This document shows, in pieces, positions 23,267-36,104 of a stretch of 64,000 bases of DNA (positions within the stretch are counted from its first letter, which is position 1; every line of letters starts with the position of its first letter). The notes beneath the pieces were generated by a model. It was not told where the DNA came from. It ran no database searches and saw only the letters and a program-made list of their open reading frames with translations. Location: positions 496,001 to 560,000 of the forward strand of contig OZ237749.1 of NCBI GenBank assembly GCA_965178125.1. Direction: 5' to 3'. Source of the stretch: Bilabrum cf. latius (lineage: Eukaryota; Bigyra: Bicosoecida; Bigyra; Bicosoecida). The position numbers were made by a program, and so were the translations under genes.

Positions 23267-26200
23267 TTAGTGCAGGTCTTGCGAACGCAGGGGTTGTCCC
23301 TAGTCGCGCCTATCAGTCTCCTTCATGCTCACCCCTTCCTCCTCCCAAGTCCCGCCGGCTCCGCCCACCCCGACCCCGGAGATGTCCCCGTCATCAATCC
23401 CCACGAAGCTCGGGTCCACCTGCGAACCAGCCACATGAGCCCCGCCAGCACTGCCCCGAATGCGCCCCTACCCCTAGCCCTAGCCCCAGATCTAGCCCCT
23501 ACCTGTCGCAAACCTGCTGCGCCTGGCAGACTGGGTATCCACGAGCGAAGGGGGTGCCGTCTCTTGCAGCCGACGCGAGGACGACGACCCTGCCGCCGCA
23601 GACCGCCTGCCAGTGCTCACCTTCTCGCCGTCCACGTACACTTCCGCATCCGGGTCACCAAGAACTCTGACGTCACTCGATGATCCGCCTCGCTTGGATG
23701 CTCCGCCGGTGATCACTTCAACGACCGAGGACCGGCGGCGGGACCTACGGCCACGGCGCGAAGCACCTGCTCCGTTGCGGTGCTCGCTCTCTTTCCCATC
23801 GCCAGCCGCTGCTGCCCCGTCGTCCAGCTGGGTCGTCGTCACACGGACACGGGGCCCGCGGGAGGACCCCGACTTAGAAGGGGACCGGTCAAACTCAACG
23901 GCGATTTCTATCTCGTCGTCGCGCTCGTCTCTGCCCGTAGTCGCCGCGGCGCTCCGCTTCAGCTTCAGCTGTCGCCGGGCCTACCTCTCTTGTTCCCTGG
24001 CACGCACAACCGCGAGCTTCGCCTCCGCGGTCTCGGCTTGTTCCCTGGCACGACGAGCGTCCTTCCGCGCCCTGGCCGAACGCTGCTGCTCCTCTTCCAC
24101 CAGACCCAGGAAACGCTGCGATTCGCTCGCGCCCTACCGCAGCTCGGACTCCAGCTCGCCGCAGCGCAGGTTCGATTCCCTGAGCTGCTGCTCCAGCTCG
24201 GTGCACTGCATTGCAAGGTCGTCTCTCTCCCCGGTCAGTCGCCTGCACGTGCCCGCCAGCTTGTCGTGGAGCGCCCGGATCCGCTTCGCCTGCTCCCTCA
24301 ACTGCGTCTTCTCGCCGACGGCTCTCGATCGCTCACGCTCGACATCGAGGAGCTTCTTGCGAAGGTCCTGTTGCATGCGCTGGAGCTCCTCTCCTTGTTC
24401 CCTGAGGGAGCTGGCCCTCTGCTCGGCGTCCTGCAGCTGTCCCTGGGATTTGCGCAGGGAATGCTCGCCCTCCTCGAGCAACTGCTCCGCGCGCTCCTCG
24501 GCGGCCGATGCTCGGCTCCTCGCCTCTGCCGCCTCTGTCCTGGCCCGAATCGCCTCTGCGTCCGCCCTCCGCGCATCGTCACTGACCTCCCGCAGCGCAA
24601 GTTCCGCTTCTTCTGCGCGGCGCCGCAGAGCCTCCGCGTCGGCCCTGGAGTCGTCCGCCCGAGCCGCTTTGGCACGCGCCTCCTCCAGCTCGTCCATGGC
24701 CTCGGCCGCCTATGCCTTCGCACGGGTCAGCTGCAACTCGGAATCGATCAGCCGCACCTCGAGGGCTTCCACCTGACCCCGCAGGTCGGCCGTCTCGACG
24801 TCCCTGACGGCGTCGTCGGCAAACGAGCCCCTCGAGGGGGGGCTGCCCCCGCGGCTGACCGAGGCCAGGGGAGCTCGAAGCTTGCGGGCGCTGCCGCCGG
24901 GAGCACCCGCCTTGCCGAAACCGCTGCCGCTACTTTGGCCCTCGACGAAGCTGCCGAGCCTGGATCCCCCCTTGTTCCCTGGTTTGCGACCAGAGGTCGC
25001 AAGAGCAAGTGCCACCCTCGAGTGCGCCGAGCCCAGCGGAGTGGAGGGGCTGTCGGCGCCGCGCGCAGCGGAACCTACCGTCAGTTTGCCGAGGGGCATC
25101 AGATCCGTGCCGCCCTCGGTCCTACCGCCGCCCCCGCTCTCGCTCTCGCTCTGGCTCTCGCTGCTACCAACGCCTCCGCCGATCCCCGACCGACCCCCCA
25201 CAGTGGACGCGCCCAGCCCCTTGATCCGATCCTGAAGCTCCTTCAGCGCCCTCCTGCACTCCTCCAGCTCCGCGCCCTGTTCCTCCACCATCTCCAGGAG
25301 CAGCGGCCGCTGGTGGAGGTGCCTCTCCAGCTCAGGGCACAAATCGCGGAACATGGACAAGGCGCGGCCCACCGCGGCGCCGGCGCTGTAAGGCTCTTCG
25401 TCGCCCGTTCGATCTTCATCTTCGAATTCGCCGGGCTCCTCGCCCCTCTCGACCGCCGCAAGCGCCTCGCGCAGCCTCCCCGTACCCGCGCCGCTGTCCC
25501 CCGCACGCAGCCCCGCCCCCGCCCTGGCCCTCAGCTCGGCAGCCGCCCGTCCGCGGGCCGCGACGGGCCCGGGACGGGCCCCCGCCCCCGAGTCGCCCAA
25601 TCCACCGGTGGACTGCATCCACCGGTCGTGCGCCGTGGCACCTTCCTCCTCCCGCTCCGAGGCAGCCACGAACGCCGCCACCACTCGCTCCAGCCCATTC
25701 GCCAGCGCCTCTGCTGTTCCCTGGGCGTCCTGCTCCATGGCATCTAGCCGCCTGCACTTGGCCTGCAGGCTGTCCCGCTCTTTGCTAGCTCCGCTGGCCT
25801 CGCGCTGCAATGCAGTGATCCTTGCCCTGGCGGCAGCGAGCTCCTGCTGCGCGGTCCGGAGCCGCCTCGCCTGCGCGTCCTGGGACTCGCGGTCTGAATG
25901 TTCCGCTTGGCGCCGCGCATTTTCGGCCTTGGAGGCCCGCGCCCTGGCCTCTTCCAGAGCGGTCTCAAGCCTCTAGCCGTCCGCCTGCAGCGCCCTAACC
26001 TCCTGCTCCTGCGCCTCGACTCGTCCCCTGAGCCCAGCCATCTCCGAGCGAAGAGCCTCTTCCCGGCGCCGCGCATCCTCACCTTCAAGTTCCGCTTCCC
26101 GGCGCGCCGTCTCCACCTCGGCCGAGGCGGCAGCTCTGGCATCGGCTGCCTGCTCGCTCGCGAGGCGCACCCTCTCCCCCGCTTGTTCCCTGAGGGCCTC

Positions 26201-27181
26201 TGCCTCCCGCTGCAGTGCCCGCAGCTCTTCCACGGACTAAGTTGCCTTCTCGCGGGCCCGCTTTGCTTGTTCCCTGGCGATGGCCGCGTCAGACTCGGCC
26301 TTGTCGGCCCGAGCCTTGGCGCTGCGGAGCTCTGCCTCCTACCGCGCGGCGCCGGCGCCGCGCGCTTGTTCCGCAGCGACGGAGGCGTCCCGGTCCCGCT
26401 TCGCGGCGGCACGCAGCTGCGACACCTCGTCCCTGGCCCTCTGCGCCGCAGCGCGGTGGCTCTCCGCCTCTGCGCGGGCCGAGCCGACCTCCCTGTCCAC
26501 GTCCCTGCGGTGCTCCTCGCGCACCTGCCTGATCCGATCCTCGTGCCTCTGACGCTGTTCCCCGGCCGCTTCCCGCGACGCCCTCAGTTCCCTTTCCAGC
26601 CTCCTGTTCTCCGATTCGAGTCGGGATATCTTCTCTCGAATCAGGGGCGCCGTCTGCCGGAGCGTTTCGCGGGTGGCGCTCGCCTGCACTGCACTGCTGC
26701 GCAAGTAGGGGCTGCCATGTCTGCTGCTGCTGCTGTTGCTGCTCAGCAGTGCCCCGCTTCCGACCGGCGGTGACCGAAGCCCTCGTCTCGCTGGGGTGTA
26801 CTATGACTGTGCGAGCGCGTGCCGGCCAGGCAGTTGCTCGCGGTTCGCGAGGGGGGTGCCGCCCATTGCCCTCGATTCGACATCGATGCCGGCCGAAGAT
26901 GCTCCCAAACCGCTCGGTGCTTGCATGGTTTCAGTGGCGGGTGAAAGACCCGCTGCAGCGAGCGACTGCCGCAGGCGTGCCCCGCTCCCGCTGGGCGCCG
27001 GGCTCACACCGCCGGACCGAGAGATTCTACCTTCAAATGATTCGTCTCTCATCATGTAAGACGATTTACCTAAATCCTGCTCGTCGACCGCAGCAGGCCC
27101 CGGCGTGAAAGGCAGCCGCCTGCCAGAGTCTGCAGCCAGCCGTTGCTGCTCAAAACGCCGGGAGGATTCGGTGTGCCCCAT
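23267..27181 (-). CDS. Large Ala/Arg/Glu-rich coiled-coil protein
   Basis: A continuous 1,304-codon frame runs from ATG 27181 to TAA 23267-23269 and crosses about eleven TAG codons. Two long coiled-coil blocks (about residues 160-480 and 830-1100) have heptad-like REQA, EAEALRE, RAEEAELAL repeats, separated by a Gly/Ser-rich linker. The C-terminus is Arg- and Gly-rich. Such proteins are often cytoskeletal, basal-body or organelle-scaffold components, but no family is recognised. Upstream exons cannot be excluded because the first ATG lies close to unassigned sequence. The runs are high-GC and low-complexity, so database matches will be dominated by composition. Confidence 0.65.
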
Positions 27182-27714
27182 CGACTCTATGTCCCCGCGC
27201 TCCGACGAAAACTGTGTCTGATCAAGTTCATCTCCATCCAGCTACGTTGGCGTCGTACTGGGCTCCGTAGGCCCCACATCGCCAGCCTAGTCTTGACGAG
27301 GGAGACGACCGGACCGGGTGGATGGATCGAGGGGTGGCGACTCTGACATTCGAAGCAGCTACTGCAACAGCTTAGACTAATAACGTAAACCTCTACCACC
27401 AAACGATTGAAGGCTCACTGGAAGAGGTGCATGAGCGACGCCGGGCAGCAACAGCCATAGAATCATCACCGAACGTTCGTTATCACAAATACTTTGTGAA
27501 AACACACTGTATAATAAGCAGCTGATCGGCAGTGGCATCATCAGTCAATCTGTGGACAAAGGCAATATATTTTCAGATCATGTAAGAAGGATTGACTATT
27601 GGTATTTAGTACCAACTAGTTTCGAGCTGATCAGGGGTAAATTGCCGGATGTAAGCCTCCGTTTGAACGCCGATTGGTCACACGAACCGCATCGTACTTC
27701 TGTTGTATCGCAGC
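27182..27714. other. Divergent intergenic region
   Basis: This lies between the coiled-coil gene (minus) and the small membrane-protein gene (plus). It is less GC-rich than its flanks. No convincing exon or repeat is seen. Confidence 0.45.
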
Positions 27715-28137
27715 ATGGCAAAACCATTGAGAGCCGTTCGCGCCACTAGTGCCACAGCAAGTGCAGATGAAGAGAAGAAGTGGGAGACATTTGAGCACAA
27801 GGGGTTCCAGATTTATCCGGCAGACGCCCCGAAAAGTCTCAAGCACGATCAGGCATATAGGGAGATGCAGAAGGCAGCCGTGCAATGGGGAGCAGTCACT
27901 GGCAGCATTGGCATTGCCTTGCACTTTCTAGGGATGAGGTACTCCAAGTTTTACGCCGGTCCCAGGCTCACACCAGCCATCCGCCTCTTCTTCGTTTCCT
28001 CGTCGGTCGCTCTGGGAGGATGGGCTGGGGCAGAGGATAAGCACATGAGATACGTCAGGACGCAGAGCCAGTACGATGCTGATCAGTTTGATAAGAAGGT
28101 GGTCGCGCACAACAAGCGCCCTGGGGACTGGGACTGA
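27715..28137 (+). CDS. Small membrane protein, probably mitochondrial; family unknown
   Basis: 140 codons from ATG to TGA without any TAG. Residues 1-20 are short, basic and Ser/Thr/Ala-rich (MAKPLRAVRATSATASA), compatible with a mitochondrial presequence. Two hydrophobic segments follow (WGAVTGSIGIALHFLGM and IRLFFVSSSVALGGWAGAE), then a charged, Tyr/Gln/Asp-rich tail. The arrangement with a helical hairpin between polar ends is like small inner-membrane or respiratory-complex subunits, but I cannot name a family. Confidence 0.6.
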   Translation: MAKPLRAVRATSATASADEEKKWETFEHKGFQIYPADAPKSLKHDQAYREMQKAAVQWGAVTGSIGIALHFLGMRYSKFYAGPRLTPAIRLFFVSSSVALGGWAGAEDKHMRYVRTQSQYDADQFDKKVVAHNKRPGDWD

Positions 28138-28224
28138 GCGGGCAGAGCGTGCGCGCCGATGCCTGTGCAGTGCATAGAATGTTGAATAGGAAAGAGCCAT
28201 TTTCTTCCTCGCTTGATCCCGGTC

Positions 28225-28521
28225 ATGAAATTCGCATGCACACTATCCATCGTTTGCTTAGCGTTGGCTCCCGCCGCCCTAGCTAGCGCACCGCGGTCGC
28301 GCGAAACCCCTCCGCCCTCAGGCTGGCGTCTGCCTCCTGAAGTGGGCGAGCCCTGGTTCCTGGGTGCTGCCACACAGGGGCCAGTCCATCTCACACTTTG
28401 TCCGTGGCAGAGAGCCAGCAAGTTTTCTATATTTCGAACCAACGTTTGTGCCCCAGTGCACAGGCCGTGCAGCACCGCACTACTCGTCACATGGGACCGC
28501 GAGATATCCGGAGCCGGATAA
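28225..28521 (+). CDS. Possible small secreted protein
   Basis: A 98-codon frame opens with a good signal peptide (MKFACTLSIVCLALAPAALA, then SAP) and ends in TAA. The rest is Pro/Arg/Cys-containing and not recognisable. It lies in a short gap between two stronger genes, has no domain support and may be chance. Confidence 0.25.
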   Translation: MKFACTLSIVCLALAPAALASAPRSRETPPPSGWRLPPEVGEPWFLGAATQGPVHLTLCPWQRASKFSIFRTNVCAPVHRPCSTALLVTWDREISGAG

Positions 28522-29000
28522 AAAGCCTTTCGCCGCAGGAGCGCTCACAATTTCCCTTGTATACAGTGAGAAACTTGTACCAGATCTGACCGAGCCGAAT
28601 AAGTGTTATCATAAGGATGTTTAGTGGCTCTTGTGTCGGTGTAACAGTGAAAAGTCGCCTTGATTCGAGCAGAACTAGCCCTGTTGCACTCTTAAGATCG
28701 CTCGATCACTGGCCAGTCAACGCGTCGGCTTGCCGAGTATTCGGCTCGTTATTCTGATGAATTACCTGGCAGGCTGCTTCGTTGTTGACATTACATATTG
28801 TAGTGCTGGTTTACGCGACAATATTGGGTGCGGACGTTTTCTTTGGACGCTCGAAATGTCCCAGATTGCGTTCCTGATGGACTCGTGATTGCTGGGTGAT
28901 CTTTCGTATCTTTCACATTTTCCGTGACTCCGAGCCCGACACAACGGAGAATACTGTTGTTTTACATATTTGTAATGCAGGCCGGTACATTCCAGGAGCC
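28522..29000. other. Region upstream of PPDK
   Basis: Relatively AT-rich sequence holding the presumed PPDK promoter and 5' UTR. An AG acceptor-like site just upstream of the start (around 28,978) hints at a 5' UTR intron. No gene seen. Confidence 0.4.
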
Positions 29001-32000
29001 ATGGCAACAGAAAAAACGAAAGCGTACCTGTTCGGCGGGCCCTCCGGCGCAGACGGCAACTCGTCCCAAAAGGCGCTGCTGGGAGGAAAAGGCGCGAACC
29101 TTGCTGAAATGGCACGTGTTGGTCTGCCTGTTCCGCCTGGATTCACCCTGCCGACGACTATCTGCCAGGTGATTGAGTCTGGAGATGATCTTCCCGACGA
29201 GGTCGTGGACGAGGTGAGCAAGAGGAAGGCGAAGGCCATCAGCACCACGCCTGCCCCATACATGCGCAACTAGCACGCTTTCTATTGAATTGAATCGTGG
29301 CACCTGTTAGTTTGTTTCGATCGCGGCAGCTTACACCCCTGGCAGAATCGCGGCACTGCTGCTGCTGCTGCCAGTGCTTCCAGCCATTGCTCGGTGCATC
29401 ATTCCACCATCCAGGCCTTCCCCACAATGAATAGATACCCTCGCTATTTTTCCCCGCAGCTGCGACGCGGGCTCAAGCACGTCGAGGAGACGTACGGGGC
29501 CAAGCTGGGCGAAGGCCTCACTCTGAGCGTCAGGTCCGGCGCGGCGCAATCCATGCCTGGGATGCTCGACACGATCCTGTGCCTGGGCCTTAACGACGAG
29601 AACGCGGAGGCGATGGCGAAGCGCTGGGGCGACGCTCGCTTCGCCTTTGACTGCTACCGCCGCCTCATCTCCATGTACGCGGACGTGGTGATGAGCTGCT
29701 CCCTCGAGCCCTTCGAGGAGGAGCTCACCAGGGCGAGGAGGACACGCGGGTGCGAGCACGACCACCAGCTGACCGCGGACGACATGCGCAAGGTGGCTGA
29801 CAACTTCAAGGCCATCTACAAGAGGGAGACCGGGGAGGATTTCCCCCAGGATCCTTGGACGCAGCTGGTTCGCGCGGTGACCGGCGTGTTCGGGTCCTGG
29901 AACAACGAGCGTGCCGTGGCCTACCGCCGCATCAACCACATCCACGGGCTGCTGGGCACGGCGTGCAACGTGATGGCCATGGTATACGGCAACAAAGATG
30001 ACAACAGCGGCACCGGCGTGCTGTTCACCCGCTCCCCCTCCAACGGGCAGAAGTGGGCCGGCAAGTGCGACGACGGCACGCCTGCCCTGTACGGCGAGTT
30101 CCTCGTGAACGCACAAGGTGAAGACGTCGTGAGCGGAGTGAGGACCCCCCTTGGGATGGATGACATGCACAGGAGGATGCCGGCTGTGTACAATGAGCTG
30201 GTGGAGAGTGTCAGGAGGCTAGAGGCCCACCAGGGAGACGCTCAGGACATCGAGTTCACGGTGGAGTCCGGCAAGCTGTACATTCTGCAGACAAGGGACG
30301 CAAAGAGGACGGGCCCTGCCGCCCTGCGCATCGCCTGTGACCTGGTGGAGGAAGGCATCGCCACGAAGAGACATGCCGTGCGCAAGCTGGTCTCCCCGGA
30401 ACACGTCAGCCAGCTGCTGCTGCCTCGGGTGGACCCCGTTGAGGTGAAGGCGTACCAGAAGGAGGACCAGGACTGGACCACTGCCGGCGAGCCCAAGTTC
30501 TCCGAAGGAGCGTCGCCCTCGGCCGCTCCCCCAAAGCCGTCTACTCGCCTGATCGGCAAGGGGCTTGCCGCATCGCCCGGAGGTGCCACTGGCAAGATTG
30601 TGTTCTCTGCTGCTGCAGCGGAGGCGGAGGCGAAAGCAGGTCGCGGCCCGGTGCTGCTGGTGCGCGTGGACACTTCGCCAGAGGACATCGGCGGCATGCA
30701 CGCCGCAGCAGGAGTGGTCACTGCCACGGGAGGCATGACAAGCCACGCTGCAGTGGTGGCCCGCGGCTGGGGCAAGCCCTGTGTGGCCGGTTGCGGCGAC
30801 CTCGCGATCTCTTACAGAGATGGTACCGTTACCTCACGCAGGACCGGGCAGGTGCTCCGTGGCGGCGACTGGCTGAGCATCAACGCATCCGAGGGCGACG
30901 TGGTTGTTGGCCGGGTCAAGCTCGTTGACCCCGCCAACATGGGCGTCAAAGAGGGAGGGGAAGGAGGCGACTCCAAGCCAGCGGCTGCGGCCAGCGGGAG
31001 CGGCTCGGACGGGGCCTCCGACGCCGTTGACGAAGACGCGGCGAGACTGGCTTCGCTCCTGTCGTGGGCAGACTCAGAGCTAGGCGAGTCTGAGAGCGAT
31101 GCTTTCGCCGTGCAGGCGAACGCCGACACGCCTGCCGATGCCATCCGGGCCATTCACCTGGGCGCCAGAGGTATTGGGCTGACCCGCACAGAGCACCAGT
31201 GGTTTGGCAGTGCCGCGAAGCTCATGGCAGTGCGTCGCATGATTCTGTCTTCTGATGAGGGAGACAGGCGACGGGCGCTGGACAAGATGAAGCCGTACCA
31301 GGAGGACGACTTCCGGGGCATCTATGAGGGCGTGCTGGGCGCAACTGGCGAGCGGCTGCAGACAGGCCTACTGCGTGCTCCTTCCTCTGGTACTATGGAG
31401 GTTCCCGTGACCGTCAGGCTGCTCGACCCGCCCCTCCACGAGTTCCTTCCCCAGCCCGGGTCCAGGCAGGCGGTGGCGGTGGCGGAGGATTTGGGCATCT
31501 CCGACGACGAGCTGAGCAGGGCTGTGCGCAGGCTACACGAGTCCAACCCCATGCTGGGCCACAGGGGCTGCAGGCTCGGCATCACCAAGCCCGACGTCAC
31601 CGCAATGCAGGCTGCCGCCATCACTCGCGCGGCGCTTGAGAGCGTCACAAACATCGCGCAGAAGGCAAGAGAGGAGGGGTGGAAGCACGTGCCCACGCTC
31701 GCTGCTCAGATCATGGTGCCGCTGGTGTCGTGCGAGAAGGAGCTGTCGGACCAGCGTCAGGTGGTGGTGGATGCCGTCCGCGGCGAGGTGCTGCGGTGGC
31801 ACAGAGAAAAGGAGGCAGAGGACGAGGCATCCTCGAGCGCAGGGGGCACTGCCGAGAGCAAGACAGCCGAGTCGGCGAGTGCCTCTTCGGGCGTGAGCCG
31901 AAAGTACTCGGGTCCCACAGGTCCAGGCGTGGCGACGCTTGAGGGGCTGGCGCTTCCCGGCGGCCTCGTGATCAGGGTTGGTACCATGATCGAAACGCCG

Positions 32001-32420
32001 CGCGCAGCTCTGCTCGCCGGCCGACTTGCGGAGCAATCCGATTTCTTCAGCTACGGGACCAACGACCTGCACCAGATGACCTACGGGTTCTCTCGCGATG
32101 ATGCGGGCACGTTCATTCCGGCCTACATCGACAAAGGAATCCTGCAGGACGACCCGTTCCAGACCGTGGACCAGGAGGGTGTGGGCATCCTTATGGACAT
32201 GTCCGTCAAGAGCGGCCGGGAGACGGCCAAGGGCAGGCACTTCTCCGTGGGTGTTTGCGGCGAGCACGGCGGGGATGCTCGGTCCATCGAGTTCTTCGTG
32301 CGCAAGCTCAAGATCGACTACGTGTCGTGCTCGCCCATGCGCGTGCCGGCGGCGCTGCTGGCTGCTGCTGCGGCGCGCATCAGGGAGCAGGATGAATAGG
32401 CTGCCAGCAAGAAATCATGA
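29001..32420 (+). CDS. ppdK: Pyruvate, phosphate dikinase, 2 exons
   Basis: Exon 1 (29001-29213) and exon 2 (29460-32420) join in phase 0 across a 246-bp GT-AG intron to give 1,057 codons ending in TGA. The protein interconverts pyruvate, ATP and Pi with PEP, AMP and PPi. Family motifs are intact: GGKGANLAEMARVGLPVPPG at the N-terminus, SVRSGAAQSMPGMLDTI, the phosphohistidine loop GGMTSHAAVVARGWGKP and the C-terminal active-site Cys in FSVGVCGEHGGD. It is longer than the usual 870-950 aa because of two Ser/Gly/Ala-rich insertions (about 31,000 after KEGGEGGD and about 31,830 after HREKEAEDEA). A TAG near the end adds eight codons before the TGA. No transit peptide is evident, so a cytosolic enzyme is likely. 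Confidence 0.95.
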
Positions 32421-32725
32421 GACAAAGTTGGCCAGCGCAGGGAGCGGGACCAACTTGGCCATCCGTTTGGATCGGTGGAACTGATGCTCCTCTGGTGCGG
32501 GGGTGACCTCTTCGTGGGTAGAGTCTAGTCCGTCCACTACTTAGCACCTAGGTGCTAAGTTTTGCTTGATTGCACCTCGCCCAACTCGTGGATACTGACA
32601 GGAGCGGGGTCTGGTTGCGTCAATGTTGCTACGTAAAGTGATTTGAAAGTTGATTCTTGTTTTCAATTGTGACCTTCACTTACGCACCAAACGTCAAAAC
32701 AGGATCCGCAATGTCACATCCTGGA
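32421..32725. other. Convergent intergenic region
   Basis: 3'-to-3' gap between PPDK and the long unknown gene. It includes the short near-palindrome ttagcacctaggtgctaa (32540-32557), which could form a hairpin. Nothing else is seen. Confidence 0.45.
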
Positions 32726-35700
32726 TCACCACACGCTCTCATCGCTTAGGCCAGATACCGCCAGCCAGGCATCCCAAATGCGTGGCCAGTACTTGCTGAT
32801 CATTCCAGGGGACAAACGTCCAGCAAGTCCTTCCGCAAAACAGAAACAGAGGCAGCCACAGCATAGATCTGCCCACTTGTCCATTGCCTCGTCGGAGACC
32901 TGCAGCCAGCTTTGGATGTCGGCCAGTCGCACCAGCATGTTGGACACGGCAGATGCCTTGATGGCTTCCAGGGCGCAGTCGAAGTCCTGCACATCAGACG
33001 GAGGCCCATCGCTCGCCGCCTCCTTTGCTGCCTTACGCCCACTCTTCCCCTTTCCTTTCCCCCTACCCTTCCCGCCCCGTGCAGCCCATACCCCCTCAGC
33101 AGCATCTGCCTCGCGGTCTCCGTCCGTGCTCGTTGCACCTTTCGCTGGCTGCAGAGGACGCACAGCCTCCAAGACAGCCCCTACACTAGCTCCAGCCACC
33201 TTCAGCTTGCTTCCATTCCATCTTGATCGCAGAAATGCGAGAGCAACATCAGCGCGCTCCTCATTGGACTTTGGGCCTATCCCTAGTGGTCGGCCTGCCC
33301 GTCCGCTTGATGCCGCTGCTGCCCCGGCCCCAGTAGCTTGCTCTGCCAGCATGGCCTCCTTGATCCAATCGGTTGCTGCGCCGCCGTACACCGAGCCGGT
33401 CGCGATGGATACTAGCAGCGCACCGTTGGATCGCAGCTGCTCGGCTGCGTCAGTGGCCCTTTCAGCCGCCGCTGAGCCCGCTGCGGAGCTGGCTGGTCCA
33501 CCGGACCCGGGCAGGTCTAGTAGGGTGCGCAGCCTAGCATCCAACTCGTGCAGCCGTTCGAGTTTTCCCCAACCAGCTTCAGCCCGCTCCCATTTGCCCC
33601 ACTGCCGCAGCCGACGCATGACCGCTGACCTCGCCAGAGCGCCGCACTTGTCTGAGCTGATCCCTCGGGCCAAAACGGAGCCAACCCTGACCTTGCCCCG
33701 CAGCACCGTTTCCCGACCGGCTTCTTGCCCTCCCGCTGATTGCTGCGACTCGAAGGCCTCCTGAACGATCCTGAGATACTCATCCATCCTAGGGTCTGAC
33801 CTGCTGGCTGCTGCTACTATCTCTGCGGCAGCACCGCCGACAGCTTCTTCCGTGGATTGTGCGCATTCTTTGCTCCCTGCTGCAGCACCTGCGCCACCTC
33901 TGGCAGCGGCGGCAGGACCGCGCGCCTTTGCGCGGTGCAAATCATCAAGTAGCTTGTTCGTTGCGGACGATTTCAAAGTACCAGCCAGTTGAGACAGGAG
34001 CCCGCGCGCCTTCTCCCTGCACGCTCGTACTACGACGTACCAAACCGACTTGAGCTTCTGCAAGCCGATCACCCTTAAGTGCCCTGGCATCGACAGTTTC
34101 TATTCAGCCAATGCGACGAGCTTCAGGCCAGCCGGATCTTTGGCAGCGTCACCAGCAACCGAGGATGCGGAGGGGTCTGCACCTTGAGCTGCTGCTGCTG
34201 CTGCTGCTGCTGGATCGCCTGCAGATGGCGCTAAGAAGTACAGGACGCGCCCCTCGAGCCCGTCCATCTACCTGGTCTCCTTGACCACCTTTGCCACGTC
34301 GCCGATCGGAATCACGTCGCAGCCTACATGCTTTAGTCCAAAGGTGGACGACACGGATGAGGCAACCGCAGGGCTTACGCCACGCTCCAAACCCTTGATC
34401 ATGAATGGGGAATTAGGATCACCATCTACCGTCGGAACCATGGTGATCACGCAGAGAACGGATGGTGATCCGGCGGGAAAGCGCTCCACATGCAGTGACG
34501 TGGGCTGCAGGAACTCTAAGCAGACGGTGAGTCTGAGCTCCATGAGCATCCACAGGAATTGCTCCCGCCTCGTCGGAAACTCTGGCTCTTTGGGTCCCGA
34601 GCCCGGAATGACTGGAAGGAGATTTCCCGCGACAGGAGGCATCGATGAGAGCACTTCGAGGTGCGCTAGCCACTTGTGGGCCAGCGGGGCGGCCACCATG
34701 GTCCTGGACGACGTCTCTGCTTCCGCCGCTAGCAAGTCGTCTTCGTCGCGGAAGGCTATGTGAACGTTCTTGGACCCCGCAATGAGGATGCACCGGTTGA
34801 CGCTGTCCAAGACCTGATCGTTGGTAGGACTCGGTGGCAAGGGGTGCTCTGGATGCCTCATCACGGCGAAGTGGCCTGCCTCCCCGTTGGCCTTGCCGGT
34901 CAGCAGCACGGACTCGGCTGTCTCCACTGGGGCGGAGAAATACTTTGCCCAAGCTGGCTACTCCTTTTCAGTGCTAGACGCACCTGCAGCTCCTGCTGCT
35001 ACCTAGCTCTCCTTCTTCTCCTCCTCGGCGACACCAGCACCAGCGCCAGCACCAGCACCAGCGCCAGCGCCAGCGCCAGCGCCAGCACCTGCGTCCTTCT
35101 TGAGAGAGGAACCATCGTGTGGCAGCGTGTCATCATCGTCTCCCACCCCGCCCGTGAACTTCTTCATGCCGCTGACTGCAACTCGGAGCCACAATCTATC
35201 GCCGACCCTTTTCTCGGGGTGCACCGTACAGGTATTCCCGACTTTCTTGGGGACCATCGCGGGCTGGGGCTCTGCGTGACCGGCACTATGACCTCGCTTG
35301 CGCCCTTTGCCGCCAGATCTGCCCGGGCCACTCCCGGCTTTGGCGCGCACCATGCGGGTGACTTGGACGATCTCGGGTGCGAGCAGTGATGCAGCGATAG
35401 CCTTGCTAGCGTCTGGGGTCTTCGGGATGCGGACTAGAAGCTTAGCGCCATCAGAGCTACCATCAGTAGGATAGCACCACGACCAAGGGTGCTTCTACCC
35501 TGGCATATCCTGCCACCGCGATGGATCGGTTCTTTTTGATGATGAGATCCGTACTAACTACAGGTCATCGAAAGGCAGCCTACAGATTTCCCTAGAGCAA
35601 AAATCGGAAAGAGTGGCAACTGGCATTGTGCGGGCCTCCAGAATAGTAAGGCCTCGTGGCACCCTGTCCCTTAACTCCTTCGAGCTCGCGTACAGCTTGT

Positions 35701-36046
35701 CGTCCGGCTCTCGCGTGGCCCCATACACTTTGGCGTCATGAACCAGCACAATCTTAACCGTATTATCATCAAGCAGCTGAATTGGCATGCTTGAGACCGT
35801 AGAAACAATCTTCACATTGGTATTGGTGGCCAAGAACTCTAGGAGAGCACTAGCTGATTCTCCAGCGTGCTTGTCTGCTTGAGCGTGAGAAAGCAGTCTG
35901 CATGCCTCAAGCTCGCATTCTACAAGGGATTGCAAGGAAGTATCAATACCCCTCGTGAGAGAAATCGCCATGCCCGCACCACCACGTGCACTTCTGCTGC
36001 ACAGTTCTCGCCGCCGAGGATCTCGCGGAAGCCGAACCCGGAACAA
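32726..36046 (-). CDS. Long protein of unknown function
   Basis: One frame of up to 1,106 codons ends in TGA at 32726 and crosses about six TAG codons. An internal ATG at 35971 (MAISLTRGIDTSLQS) is an attractive alternative start. Visible features are an N-terminal alpha/beta-like region (VKIVSTVSSMPIQLLDDNTV), a basic Gly/Lys patch, a long Ala-Gly dipeptide run (35,030-35,090), a polyalanine run from a (CTG)n tract near 34,190, and a second basic block GKGRGKGKGKSGRK. The C-terminus has WLQVSDEAMDKWADLC. No domain is recognised. Frame continuity across six TAGs and non-random sequence between them support a single gene. Confidence 0.6.
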
Positions 36047-36087
36047 CGACTTTCCACAGTTCTGTACGGTGCCTGGCCTGGTTGATA

Positions 36088-36104
36088 ACGAATTATATAT
36101 AAAG
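36088..36104 (-). promoter_or_regulatory. TATA-box-like site
   Basis: On the minus strand the sequence tttatatataattcg lies about 50-130 bp upstream of the two possible starts of the long unknown gene. It is the only clear TATA-like string in this stretch of GC-rich host DNA. Confidence 0.35.

Noticed and set aside
23613-25747. Long plus-strand frames opposite the coiled-coil gene
   Set aside because: Ser/Arg/Leu-rich mirror of the Glu/Arg/Ala heptad repeats; antisense artefact.
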